Shown here: one piece after another, positions 19,355-27,768 of the stretch | Position numbering within the stretch: position 1 is the first letter of the stretch | Layout of the letters: each line of letters starts with the position of its first letter | Source of the DNA: Geobacteraceae bacterium | GTDB lineage: Bacteria > Desulfobacterota > Desulfuromonadia > Geobacterales > Pseudopelobacteraceae | Length of the DNA stretch: 37,324 nucleotides | Reading direction: 5' to 3' | Assembly: GCA_025355325.1 (NCBI GenBank) | Contig: JANXZX010000181.1 | Span: 1-37,324 of the forward strand | The notes under the pieces: model-generated | What the model saw: only the letters and a program-made list of their open reading frames with translations | The model's database searches: none | Told to the model about the DNA's origin: nothing | Made by a program: the position numbers and the translations under genes

Positions 19355-19403
19355 CCTCTCCCTCAGTATCCACTTGGGGAGAGGGCTTGATTTTTGTTGC
19401 AAT
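19355..19403 (+). terminator. Terminator-like repeat, right edge of island
   Basis: CCTCTCCC (19355-19362) pairs with GGGAGAGG (19377-19384), followed by a T run. Its tail TTTTTGTTGCAAT (19391-19403) is identical to 11091-11103, and 17 of 19 bases match over the extended tail. It probably terminates the reductase transcript. Confidence 0.6.
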
Positions 19404-19434
19404 AGCGGATGAATGATTCTATTCAGTACTTCCT

Positions 19435-21177
19435 ATGACTGAACATTCAGAAGAGAGTTTCGAAGATTGCGCCCAACGTGACACCGGCGCTGAATCCTGG
19501 CTGCTTGAAGAGGCCCGGAAGATGCGCTGGCTCTTGTTGGGCGTTGTTTTTCTGGCCGCTCTCATCGGAGTGCTGGTGGTTTTTCAGGCGCGTCTGCTCG
19601 CTTCGGCCTGTCATAAAGTGGTGATGTCAGGCGAGGGCGTGGCGTCAATTATGTCGTTTGCCGGGATACTTATTCTGATTGCTGCAGGGCGCAGTCTCTG
19701 CTCATATGGTATGGAAGTGCGTTCGTCGGCAGCCGCAGCCAGAATCAAACAGACGGTTCGCAGTACACTCTATCGCAAGATTCAATCCCTTGGACCGGCT
19801 GGTTTGGCGGGCAATGAAACCGGTTCTTTGATCGAAACCGTTACCAAGGGTGTTGATGAGCTGGAACACTACTTTACCCGCTTTATTCCCCAGCTTTTCC
19901 TCGCGGCGCTCCTGCCGCTCATGTTTATTATCGTAATTGTTCCCTCTGAATGGCGTGCAGGTCTGATGCTGCTCTTTTCTGCCCCCTTTATACCTTTATT
20001 CATGATTTTAATCGGTCGCGGATCCGAGAAACTCCACCGCCGTCAGTGGGGTCGTCTTTCCCGCATGGCCGGTCATCTGCTCGATCTGCTTCAAGGTCTG
20101 CCTGATCTTATCATCTTCGGCACCGCAAAAAAGGAGGCGACGGTCGTAGCCCGTGTTTCCGAAGATTACCGGATCGCTACGATGGCGGTTTTGCGGGTTG
20201 CCTTTCTTTCCGCGTTTGCTCTGGAATTCTTTGCTACCGTTGGAACCGCCGTGGTTGCAGTCATCATTGGTTTCAGGCTATTGGGGGGTAATCTGACCCT
20301 TCAGGAAGGGCTCTTTGTCCTGCTTATGTCGCCGGAATTCTACCTGCCGCTGCGCAATCTGGGGCTGTCGTATCATGCCCGGATGCAGGGTGTGGCTGCC
20401 GCAGAACGGATAGCTCCGCTTCTGGCCAGGCCGTTACCGGAAGGTTTTGCGGGTACACTGCCAGCGCCGGATGGGCCGCCTGCCGTCTCCTTTGAAGCGG
20501 TTTCATTCCGGTATGGCGGCAACAGGGGAGGGGTCACCGGCTTCGACCTTGAACTGCCGCCCGGCAGTATTACCGCTCTTGCGGGGGAAAGCGGCTCCGG
20601 GAAGACGACGCTGGCGCGGCTTCTGGCCGGTCTGGCCAGGCCCGAATCGGGGCGCATCCTGATCAATGGCCAGGATCTGACCAACCTCGCCCCGGATTCC
20701 TGGCGATCTCGTTTGGCCTGGGTGCCGCAAACTCCCTACTTTACCTCGGGAACTGTGCGGGAAAATCTTCTCTTAGGGCGTCCTGACGCCGATGAAAACG
20801 ACATACATGATTCCCTGAAAGCTGCTGCTGCCGATCAGTTTATTGGCCGTCTTCCGCATGGCTTGGATACCGTTCTCGGAGATCGCGGTGCCGGATTATC
20901 CGGAGGGGAATTGAAACGCCTGGCCCTTGCCAGGGCTTATGTGTGCCATGCGACGCTGGTGATTTTGGATGAGCCGACGGCGGGTCTTGATGCGGAAAAC
21001 GAACTGCTGGTATGTGAGGCTTTGGAGCGGCTGGCGCACGGGCGCACGGTTCTGGTTATCAGTCATCGGGAGCAAACCCTGACCCGAGTTGACCGGGTGG
21101 CGGAAATGATCGATGGCCGCATCGAGCGGGTAGTGTCCCCGTCAATCTTTCTGACGCCATGGGAGAACCCGGTATGA
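19435..21177 (+). CDS. cydD: ABC exporter subunit CydD
   Basis: A 580-residue half-transporter with six membrane segments in roughly residues 30-300 and an ATPase domain. Walker A is GESGSGKT (384-391), the ABC signature is LSGGELKRLALARAY and Walker B is LVILDEPTAGLD. With CydC it forms the glutathione/cysteine exporter required to assemble cytochrome bd. PLIYNGLG-type family features are replaced by PEFYLPLRNLG. The ATG has only a weak ribosome site. It overlaps cydC by 19 bases. Confidence 0.93.
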   Translation: MTEHSEESFEDCAQRDTGAESWLLEEARKMRWLLLGVVFLAALIGVLVVFQARLLASACHKVVMSGEGVASIMSFAGILILIAAGRSLCSYGMEVRSSAAAARIKQTVRSTLYRKIQSLGPAGLAGNETGSLIETVTKGVDELEHYFTRFIPQLFLAALLPLMFIIVIVPSEWRAGLMLLFSAPFIPLFMILIGRGSEKLHRRQWGRLSRMAGHLLDLLQGLPDLIIFGTAKKEATVVARVSEDYRIATMAVLRVAFLSAFALEFFATVGTAVVAVIIGFRLLGGNLTLQEGLFVLLMSPEFYLPLRNLGLSYHARMQGVAAAERIAPLLARPLPEGFAGTLPAPDGPPAVSFEAVSFRYGGNRGGVTGFDLELPPGSITALAGESGSGKTTLARLLAGLARPESGRILINGQDLTNLAPDSWRSRLAWVPQTPYFTSGTVRENLLLGRPDADENDIHDSLKAAAADQFIGRLPHGLDTVLGDRGAGLSGGELKRLALARAYVCHATLVILDEPTAGLDAENELLVCEALERLAHGRTVLVISHREQTLTRVDRVAEMIDGRIERVVSPSIFLTPWENPV

Positions 21178-22817
21178 ACCAGATTATCCGGTTTCTGAAA
21201 ATCTCTCGAAATCAATGGCGGTGGATGGCTGCGGGCATAGTGCTGGGAGTTGTGGTTGTCATCGCAAATACGCTGCTGATGGCGGTATCCGGCTGGTTTA
21301 TTGCCTCCATGGCCGTTTCCGGCAGCAGCGGGGCGGCATTCAATTATTTTTTCCCTTCGGCAAGTATCCGTTTTCTGGCCATAGCCAGAACTGTCGGCCG
21401 CTATGCGGAGCGACTGGTGACTCACGAAGCAACGTTCAGAATTCTTGCCGAACTGCGGGTGTGGTTGTTCAAACGCTTTGAACCGTTGGCTCCGGCCTGT
21501 CTGGAGCGCTATGCTGATGGTGATGTCGCCGGAAGATTGCGAGCCGATGTCGATGCTCTGGAAACGTTATACCTGAAATTTGTTGCGCCGCTGGCAGTTG
21601 GAATAATTTCCATTATTACCGGAGTTGCCTTTCTCGCCTGTTTCAGTCTCCCGTCGGCGTTGTCGATGCTGTTTTTTCTCACGATTGCCGGAATCGGGCT
21701 GCCATTGGTGATAAGCCGTATCTCGGAACAGCCGGGCAGGCAAGCCGCACAACTGTCTGCTGCACTGCGCAACAAGGTGACAGAGGGGCTTCAAGGTGTT
21801 GAAGAGCTGATACTGCTGGGTGCTGTGGATCGCCAGGCCGCAGTTGTCGATGACTTGTCGGAAAAGCTGGTTGCGGCACAGGAACGTTTAGGCCGTATCA
21901 ATGCTTTCTCCCTTGGTGGAATGGTGCTTCTTGCCGGTTCCGGCGTTGTCTCTGTTCTGGTAGCCGCCACTACCCAGGTTGCCGCCCACCAGATTCCTCC
22001 GCCCAATCTGGTGATGCTGCTGCTCTTTTCCGCAGCGCTCTTTGAGGCTGCGGGACTTCTTCCCTCAGCCCTGTATCTGCTGCCGGTCGCGCGGGAGTCT
22101 GCGTCGCGCATTTTCGAGCTTGCCGATGCCCCCGTTCCGGTCCCGGACACCCCCGTTTCCGGCGCTGTTCCTTTCGACAACGGAATCAGCTTTACCAACG
22201 TCTCGGCTTCATATTTTCCGGGTGTGCCGGTTTTGCACACTATTTCCCTGACGGTTCCACCTGGCGGCTGCCTTGTGCTGACCGGTCCCAGCGGCAGCGG
22301 CAAAAGTCTCATTGTCGAAATTCTGCTCCGTTTCCGGACCTATGAAGGGAACATTACTGTGGGGGGAATTGAAATCAGTGATTTGGCAAAAGATGCCGTA
22401 CACGACCTGATTGCCGCTGTTCCGCAGCGGCCGCACCTGTTCAACGGCACTATCAGGGATAATGTTATGCTCGGCAATGTATTGGCAGATGAGGAACAGC
22501 TTCACCGTGCGCTCTACGACAGTGGACTTGATGCGTGGGTGGCGAGCCTTCCGGACGGGCTGGCAACGCAGGTCGGGATCAATGGCTCTGCGGTTTCCGG
22601 AGGGGAGGGGCGCCGTATTGCTCTTGCCAGGGCGCTGCTCAAAAATGCGCCCATTCTGCTGCTGGACGAACCTACCGAAGGTTTGGACGCAGCCACCGAG
22701 CGGGAAGTAATTTCACGACTACAGTCCAGAATTCGTGATGCGAAAGAAACTACCATGCTGATAGTCAGTCACCGGCCGGCATGCCTCACTCTTGGTGACT
22801 CCGTTATTCGTCTGTAA
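21159..22817 (+). CDS. cydC: ABC exporter subunit CydC
   Basis: A 552-residue partner of CydD. The N-terminal membrane domain begins with ISRNQWRWMAAGIVLG and NTLLMAVSGWFIASMA, characteristic of CydC. Walker A is GPSGSGKS (376-383), the signature is VSGGEGRRIALARALL and Walker B is ILLLDEPTEGLD. The start lies inside cydD, indicating coupling. It is followed by 271 bases before cydA, so oxidase and exporter may be separately promoted. Confidence 0.93.
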   Translation: MGEPGMNQIIRFLKISRNQWRWMAAGIVLGVVVVIANTLLMAVSGWFIASMAVSGSSGAAFNYFFPSASIRFLAIARTVGRYAERLVTHEATFRILAELRVWLFKRFEPLAPACLERYADGDVAGRLRADVDALETLYLKFVAPLAVGIISIITGVAFLACFSLPSALSMLFFLTIAGIGLPLVISRISEQPGRQAAQLSAALRNKVTEGLQGVEELILLGAVDRQAAVVDDLSEKLVAAQERLGRINAFSLGGMVLLAGSGVVSVLVAATTQVAAHQIPPPNLVMLLLFSAALFEAAGLLPSALYLLPVARESASRIFELADAPVPVPDTPVSGAVPFDNGISFTNVSASYFPGVPVLHTISLTVPPGGCLVLTGPSGSGKSLIVEILLRFRTYEGNITVGGIEISDLAKDAVHDLIAAVPQRPHLFNGTIRDNVMLGNVLADEEQLHRALYDSGLDAWVASLPDGLATQVGINGSAVSGGEGRRIALARALLKNAPILLLDEPTEGLDAATEREVISRLQSRIRDAKETTMLIVSHRPACLTLGDSVIRL

Positions 22818-23088
22818 TTCCTATTCCAACACAATTTATCGAACAATTCATAATTTCTGTTGACATTCGTTCCATTCCCTATTAAAGATAAAAAGGCTCT
22901 TGTTTATGCTGAATGTCATTTGCTCTTTAAATTTAGCAGTCAGTCTTACCTCTTTCAGCAGATTCAGCCTGTAAGCATCTCTAAAATAATCTCCGTTACA
23001 GTCGTAATTTTAAAAAAAGAAGGTACACTTATTTCACCGTATCTTGCCGTGGTATTTCTGCGGCAAATAACTACACAAGGGGGGAAGT
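22818..23088 (+). promoter_or_regulatory. cydAB upstream region
   Basis: AT-rich, without a convincing gene. A TTGACA at 22860-22865 has the weak -10 candidates TATTAA (14-base gap) and TAAAGA (17-base gap) behind it. A TTGCCG/CGGCAA hairpin (23044-23049 with 23061-23066) sits close to the unusually G-rich ribosome site AAGGGGGGA before cydA and could affect translation. I found no clear FNR- or Rex-type palindrome. Confidence 0.35.
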
Positions 23089-24435
23089 ATGAATGTAGTT
23101 ACGCTCAGTCAGCTGCAGTTTGCGGCAACCTGCATGTTTCATTGGATTTTCGTTCCACTTACGCTGGGGCTGTCCATTATGACAGCCTGGATGGAAACGA
23201 AATATGTAACAACCGGTGACGAGACATGGTTACGCATGACCAAATTTTGGGGCAAGCTGTTTCTGATCAACTTCGCTCTGGGAGTTGTCACCGGCATTAC
23301 CATGGAGTTCCAGTTCGGCCTTAACTGGGCAGAATATTCCCGCTACGTGGGGGATATCTTTGGCGCTCCGCTGGCGATGGAGGCAACAATAACCTTCTTC
23401 CTTGAATCAGTATTCATCGGCGTATGGATCTTTGGCTGGAATAAAATCCCCAAAAAGACCCATGCCGTTTCGATCTGGCTTGCCGCGATCGGTACTAATA
23501 TGTCCGCTCTTTTTATTCTTCTCGCCAATGCCTGGATGCAGCATCCGGTAGGGTACGTAATCCGCAACGGCAGAGCCGAAATGACCGATTTTCTGGCCGT
23601 TGTTACAAACCCCTACGGCTGGATCAAATTTTCACACACACTGATGTCAGGTTATGCCCTGGCGGCATTTGTTATCATGGGTGTTTCTGCATGGCATTTG
23701 CTGAAAGCCAATGAAACCGACTTCTTCAAACGCTCGTTCAAAATGGCAGCCGGATGGGCTTTTGTCGCATCTCTCCTCGTTGCAGTTACCGGTGATTTTC
23801 ATGCTGTTGAAATAGCAAAGAATCAACCTTCCAAGTTTGCCGCCATGGAATCAATCTGGGAAACGAAACGAAATGCCGGTATGTGCCTGTTCCTTATTCC
23901 GGATTCAAATAATGAGTGCAATGCTGTTGAAAAACTGGTCATCCCCGGTATGTTAAGCTTCCTGGCCTTTCACGATACCAATGGGGAAATAAAAGGGCTC
24001 AAAGACTTCCCGAAAGATATGCGCCCCATGGTTACCCCGACGTTCCTGAGTTTCCGATTGATGGCCGGCCTCGGGACGTTCATGATAGTTGCCAGTTTTG
24101 TCGGAGTTATCCTTTCCCGCCGGAAAACCTTTATCGATAATCGCCTGTTCCTTTACGTCATGGTTTTTGCGATTCCCGTTCCGTACCTGGCCCAGCAATT
24201 TGGCTGGGTAGTCGCTGAACTCGGGCGTCAGCCCTGGATCGTCTATGGCGTGATGAAAACATCTGACGCGGTTTCCAAATCCGTCACCGCCACCCAGATT
24301 ATTCTATCGCTTCTCGGCTTCGTCGTACTGTACGGTTTTCTGGGTGCCATCGATATTTTCCTGTTGGTGAAATATGCCAAGAAGGGGCCGGCTAAAGATA
24401 CATCAAGCATACTCGATATGAAGGGGAGGGGATAA
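23089..24435 (+). CDS. cydA: Cytochrome bd oxidase subunit I
   Basis: A 448-residue subunit carrying haems b558, b595 and d. H18 (CMFHWIF) fits the haem b595 ligand. H183 (FSHTLMSG) and M325 (SFRLMAGLG) fit the b558 ligands, and the signature GRQPW is at 379-383. The acidic helix MEATITFFLES carries the conserved Glu. At 448 residues it belongs to the short Q-loop form, shorter than the 522-residue E. coli protein. Quinol oxidation and oxygen reduction occur in the inner membrane. Its stop is 3 bases before cydB. Confidence 0.97.
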   Translation: MNVVTLSQLQFAATCMFHWIFVPLTLGLSIMTAWMETKYVTTGDETWLRMTKFWGKLFLINFALGVVTGITMEFQFGLNWAEYSRYVGDIFGAPLAMEATITFFLESVFIGVWIFGWNKIPKKTHAVSIWLAAIGTNMSALFILLANAWMQHPVGYVIRNGRAEMTDFLAVVTNPYGWIKFSHTLMSGYALAAFVIMGVSAWHLLKANETDFFKRSFKMAAGWAFVASLLVAVTGDFHAVEIAKNQPSKFAAMESIWETKRNAGMCLFLIPDSNNECNAVEKLVIPGMLSFLAFHDTNGEIKGLKDFPKDMRPMVTPTFLSFRLMAGLGTFMIVASFVGVILSRRKTFIDNRLFLYVMVFAIPVPYLAQQFGWVVAELGRQPWIVYGVMKTSDAVSKSVTATQIILSLLGFVVLYGFLGAIDIFLLVKYAKKGPAKDTSSILDMKGRG

Positions 24436-24438
24436 CCC

Positions 24439-25494
24439 ATGGATATTTCAGTATATCAAATTACCTGGTTTGTTTTGTGTAGTGTTCTCTGGGCTGTCTA
24501 TTTCATGCTGGATGGATTTGTGCTCGGAACAGGCTTCCTGTCAACATTCATTGCCAAAAATGATACGGAAAAGCGTATTCTAATCAATGCTGTCGGTCCG
24601 GTGTGGGACGGCAATGAGGTATGGCTCCTCACCGCTGGCGGTGCGACCTTCGCCGCATTCCCGACCACCTATGCTCTCATGTTCTCTAACCTGTATTCGG
24701 CTCTGATCCTGCTCCTTTTCTCCCTGATTGTGAGGGGCGTATCTTTCGAATTTCGCGGCAAGATGGAAGGTGCGTCATGGAAAGGTGGCTGGGATAAAGC
24801 TATTCTCGTCTCCAGTTTCCTCCCCGCCCTGTTGTTCGGTGTGGCATTCGGCAATATTTTTCGCGGCATCCCGATGCGTAATGACTTTACGACGCTACAG
24901 TTCAGCTACGAAGGATCGCTCATTGGTCTGCTGAACCCGTATGGATTGGTAACCGGCGTGCTGTTTGTGATGCTTTTCGCCGTACACGGCGCTCTCTATA
25001 TTTCTCTCAAAACGGTTGGCGATCTGAACAAGCGAGCTACAGCTATGGCCAATAAACTCTGGCCGATACTTCTGGTCGTTGCGGTAGTGTTCCTCGGCTT
25101 TACCTGGCCAGCCACAAAACTCTATGATAATTTCATCAAGGTACCGGTCCTGCTCATTATTCCGGTTGTCGCCGTTGTTTCCCTCCTTATGGTGAAGGTT
25201 TTTGCCGGCAAGAATGAATGCGGAAAAGCATTTATTTTCTCATGCCTGACCATTCTTTTTGTTGTCTTTACCGGTGTTGCCGGATTGTTTCCGAATCTGC
25301 TTCCTTCGAATCTTGATGCAGCTTCGAACCTTACCATCTTCAACTCTTCGTCAAGTCTGCTGACCTTGAAAATAATGACAGCGGTGGCGTTGATAATGGT
25401 TCCTATTGTCATCTGCTACAAGATTTGGGTATATCGGATCTTCAGGGCCAGAATCACCGAAGATGACGTTTTGACTAATCCTGACGCCTACTGA
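24439..25494 (+). CDS. cydB: Cytochrome bd oxidase subunit II
   Basis: A 351-residue membrane subunit with about nine hydrophobic helices. The family motifs are YFMLDGFVLGTG, the strongly conserved GPVWDGNEVWLL, and FSLIVRGVSFEFR. It pairs with CydA; together with cydDC upstream the locus is self-sufficient for oxidase production and assembly. It is followed by a strong terminator. Confidence 0.97.
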   Translation: MDISVYQITWFVLCSVLWAVYFMLDGFVLGTGFLSTFIAKNDTEKRILINAVGPVWDGNEVWLLTAGGATFAAFPTTYALMFSNLYSALILLLFSLIVRGVSFEFRGKMEGASWKGGWDKAILVSSFLPALLFGVAFGNIFRGIPMRNDFTTLQFSYEGSLIGLLNPYGLVTGVLFVMLFAVHGALYISLKTVGDLNKRATAMANKLWPILLVVAVVFLGFTWPATKLYDNFIKVPVLLIIPVVAVVSLLMVKVFAGKNECGKAFIFSCLTILFVVFTGVAGLFPNLLPSNLDAASNLTIFNSSSSLLTLKIMTAVALIMVPIVICYKIWVYRIFRARITEDDVLTNPDAY

Positions 25495-25522
25495 GAATCA
25501 TTTTTCAATTTTCCAACAAATC

Positions 25523-25565
25523 ATGCAGCCATTTCGCCAAATGCGGAGATGGCTGCATTTTTTTT
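25523..25565 (+). terminator. Intrinsic terminator after cydB
   Basis: ATGCAGCCAT (25523-25532) pairs with ATGGCTGCAT (25549-25558), with a short inner CGC/GCG pairing. It is followed by eight T residues. Confidence 0.85.
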
Positions 25566-25599
25566 GAAAATTCCGTCCACTCAAATCATACGTAAATAA

Positions 25600-25628
25600 T
25601 TGTACATAATGCTCAATCATGCTATATA
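25600..25628 (+). promoter_or_regulatory. Candidate promoter for cheX operon
   Basis: TTGTAC (25600-25605), a 17-base spacer and TATATA (25623-25628) lie about 80 bases upstream of the cheX-like gene, in AT-rich sequence. Confidence 0.45.
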
Positions 25629-25707
25629 AAAACCAAATTCCGGTATGAAATCAAAGAATTATGAAATTATATTAAACTGATAGCAACTACTTTTGGAGGG
25701 TACCCGA

Positions 25708-26208
25708 TTGGCAACTATATCATTTGAAGAGATTATGTTTACCATCATGTCTGCAACGCAGGACACGTTCAAAAGTTACATGAATATTGACCTTTTGGCC
25801 GGCAAGGTTGAAAAAAAGGTTGAACCGGTTGATTCCGATGTGACCGCCATTGTCGGCATAGCCGGCGACCGGGTTGGATATATTATCATCGCCACGGACA
25901 AATCGAGCGCACAATGCGTGGCGAAAGAGTTGTTGATGGTGGATGAAGCCGATGATGATTGCATCAGGGATGCGATGGGTGAAATGGCCAATAATATCGC
26001 CGGTGCTTTCAAAACCAAGTATCACGAGCAGTACGGGAGCGTCGCACTTGGATTGCCATTGGTGGTGTCCGGTCAATTACGGACATTGGCTGATCCACCT
26101 GATGCCAATGATACCGGGTCGAGTATCAACGTGCAGTGCAAAGGTGTGACGATTCCCTTTAAAACGGCAGACGGCTCGATTTCCATAACCATAATGGTGT
26201 ATATGTAA
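25708..26208 (+). CDS. cheX: CheX-like chemotaxis phosphatase
   Basis: A 166-residue CheX/CheC-type protein that dephosphorylates response-regulator receiver domains such as CheY-P. The active-site helix reads DAMGEMANNIAG, containing the ExxN pair (E92, N95), so catalytic competence is predicted. The start is TTG at 25708, chosen because GGAGGG stands seven bases before it; an upstream TTG at 25693 would overlap that site. No other chemotaxis gene is in the window, so it may act on a pilus- or kinase-linked receiver. It is followed by the YkgJ-type gene after 2 bases. Confidence 0.85.
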   Translation: MATISFEEIMFTIMSATQDTFKSYMNIDLLAGKVEKKVEPVDSDVTAIVGIAGDRVGYIIIATDKSSAQCVAKELLMVDEADDDCIRDAMGEMANNIAGAFKTKYHEQYGSVALGLPLVVSGQLRTLADPPDANDTGSSINVQCKGVTIPFKTADGSISITIMVYM

Positions 26209-26210
26209 TT

Positions 26211-26885
26211 TTGGATGAGCTGCTTGATCGATATGGGATGTTATTAGGCGAGGTGGATGCGTGGTTCACGCGCTGCCTCGCCCAACACCCGGAACTGATT
26301 TCCTGTAGCAACGGCTGTTCAGCCTGCTGCCGGGGTCTTTTTGATATTACCCTCCTTGATGCGTTTTACCTCAAACGCGGCTTTGACAAACTTACCGAAC
26401 CAATTAAAAATGATCTGCAGTCCAGGGCCACGCGCCGTCTGGAGCAGTTGTCGCTCGTAAATCCCTCGTTTGTTGAACCCTGGTTGTTGAACGCAATTCC
26501 TGAAGATGAATGGGATGCACTGATGCCGGAAGAGGATGAAACGCCGTGCCTGCTGCTGTCGGAAACCGGGGGGTGTCTGGTCTACGATCACCGTCCCATG
26601 ACCTGCCGACTGAATGGTATTCCTTTGATTGATGTTTCGGGAGAAGAGCTTTTTGATGAGTGGTGTACCCTCAATTTTACCCGGGATGATCCCCGGCTTC
26701 TCAGCGATCTGCGCTTTGGATTTACGGAGTTGTTTTCCAGGGAACTGCTTCTGTTTCAGGAGCTTGTTTATAGCTTGACCGGGAGTATCCGAAACGAGGT
26801 TGATCTGTTCATACCTGCTGCAATGGTCATTGATTGCGATAAAATTACAGCGGCAATTGATGAGTTAAACACGGATTACCGCTAA
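26211..26885 (+). CDS. YkgJ-type cysteine-cluster protein
   Basis: A 224-residue protein of the zinc/iron-chelating YkgJ group. The first cluster is SCSNGCSACCRG and the second C(x9)C...MTCRLNG. The family is thought to bind metal or an iron-sulfur centre; its role is not established. The start is given as TTG two bases after the cheX stop, but an internal ATG at 26238 is also possible. The stop overlaps nudC as TAATG, so it is part of a tight operon. Confidence 0.8.
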   Translation: MDELLDRYGMLLGEVDAWFTRCLAQHPELISCSNGCSACCRGLFDITLLDAFYLKRGFDKLTEPIKNDLQSRATRRLEQLSLVNPSFVEPWLLNAIPEDEWDALMPEEDETPCLLLSETGGCLVYDHRPMTCRLNGIPLIDVSGEELFDEWCTLNFTRDDPRLLSDLRFGFTELFSRELLLFQELVYSLTGSIRNEVDLFIPAAMVIDCDKITAAIDELNTDYR

Positions 26886-27751
26886 TGGAGAAGGTTCGCA
26901 TGTCACATTCCCTGCCGTTCAATTCAGCAATGATCAACGGCCTGTTTACACCGCTTCCACCTGAACCGGAACTTGATGAAACCCCGGGATTTCTGGCGAT
27001 TCTGCTAGGATCTTCACTTGTGGTGTTTTCCGAAGCGCCGCACACGCTTCTTCAAGAGGGGTGTCTCCCGGCAGAGATCGTTCCTCCGGAAAAGAAGCCT
27101 CTCAAGATCGGTCTCTGGCAGGGAAAACCGCTGCGTGCCGTTCGGATTGCCACGGACACTGTTCTGCCGGTCGAATATGAAGCGTTGCCGTTTCAGGGAC
27201 CGGACATGCGGCTGGACAATACCCTTGCAACCATTGCCGGCCGGGCCGCTCAAATTCTGCATTGGGAACGGCGCAGCCGGTTCTGCTCCCATTGCGGCGG
27301 TGAGCTCATCAGAATACCGGGAAGTTGGGGCAAACGGTGTCCGTCGTGTGGTGATGAGCACTTCCCGCACATCCATCCCTGTATCATTGTCCTGGTCAAA
27401 CGCGGAGATGATCTGCTGCTGATTCGCAACGCCGCATGGAGTGCGGGGCGTTTCAGTCTGGTTGCGGGCTTTCTTGATTTTGGCGAGTCTCTGGAAGAGT
27501 GTGTCCAGCGGGAGGTGCGTGAAGAGTCAGGAATAGAAGTAACGAATATTCGTTATGCGAACAGCCAGTGCTGGCCTTTTCCGAGTCAACTGATGGTCGG
27601 TTTTCTGGCCGACTATGCCGGGGGTGAGATAAAGCCTGATGGCGTTGAAGTTGTGGAGGCCGGCTGGTTCAACAAAGATAATCTGCCGTTGTCTCCGGGA
27701 GGCTTACGCAGTATTTCCCGGTGGCTTATCAATACCTACCGTAACGTCTGA
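26885..27751 (+). CDS. nudC: NADH pyrophosphatase / NAD-cap decapping Nudix hydrolase
   Basis: A 288-residue Nudix enzyme splitting NAD(H), and in homologues removing NAD caps from RNA. A zinc ribbon (CSHCGGEL...CPSCG) precedes the Nudix box, which begins at G195 (GFLDFGE...REVREESGI). The NudC-specific motif SQPWPFPxS is present as SQCWPFPSQ, with Cys in place of the first Pro. The start is the ATG at 26885, overlapping the previous stop, or ATG at 26900, which has a better AGAAGG site. It converges with the nucleotidyltransferase gene 17 bases further. Confidence 0.92.
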   Translation: MEKVRMSHSLPFNSAMINGLFTPLPPEPELDETPGFLAILLGSSLVVFSEAPHTLLQEGCLPAEIVPPEKKPLKIGLWQGKPLRAVRIATDTVLPVEYEALPFQGPDMRLDNTLATIAGRAAQILHWERRSRFCSHCGGELIRIPGSWGKRCPSCGDEHFPHIHPCIIVLVKRGDDLLLIRNAAWSAGRFSLVAGFLDFGESLEECVQREVREESGIEVTNIRYANSQCWPFPSQLMVGFLADYAGGEIKPDGVEVVEAGWFNKDNLPLSPGGLRSISRWLINTYRNV

Positions 27752-27768
27752 AGAAAAAGGTCTCAGGT

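Noticed and set aside
22860-23219. 119-residue ORF upstream of and overlapping cydA
   Set aside because: Overlaps the start of cydA in another frame, with no ribosome site and no recognisable motif.
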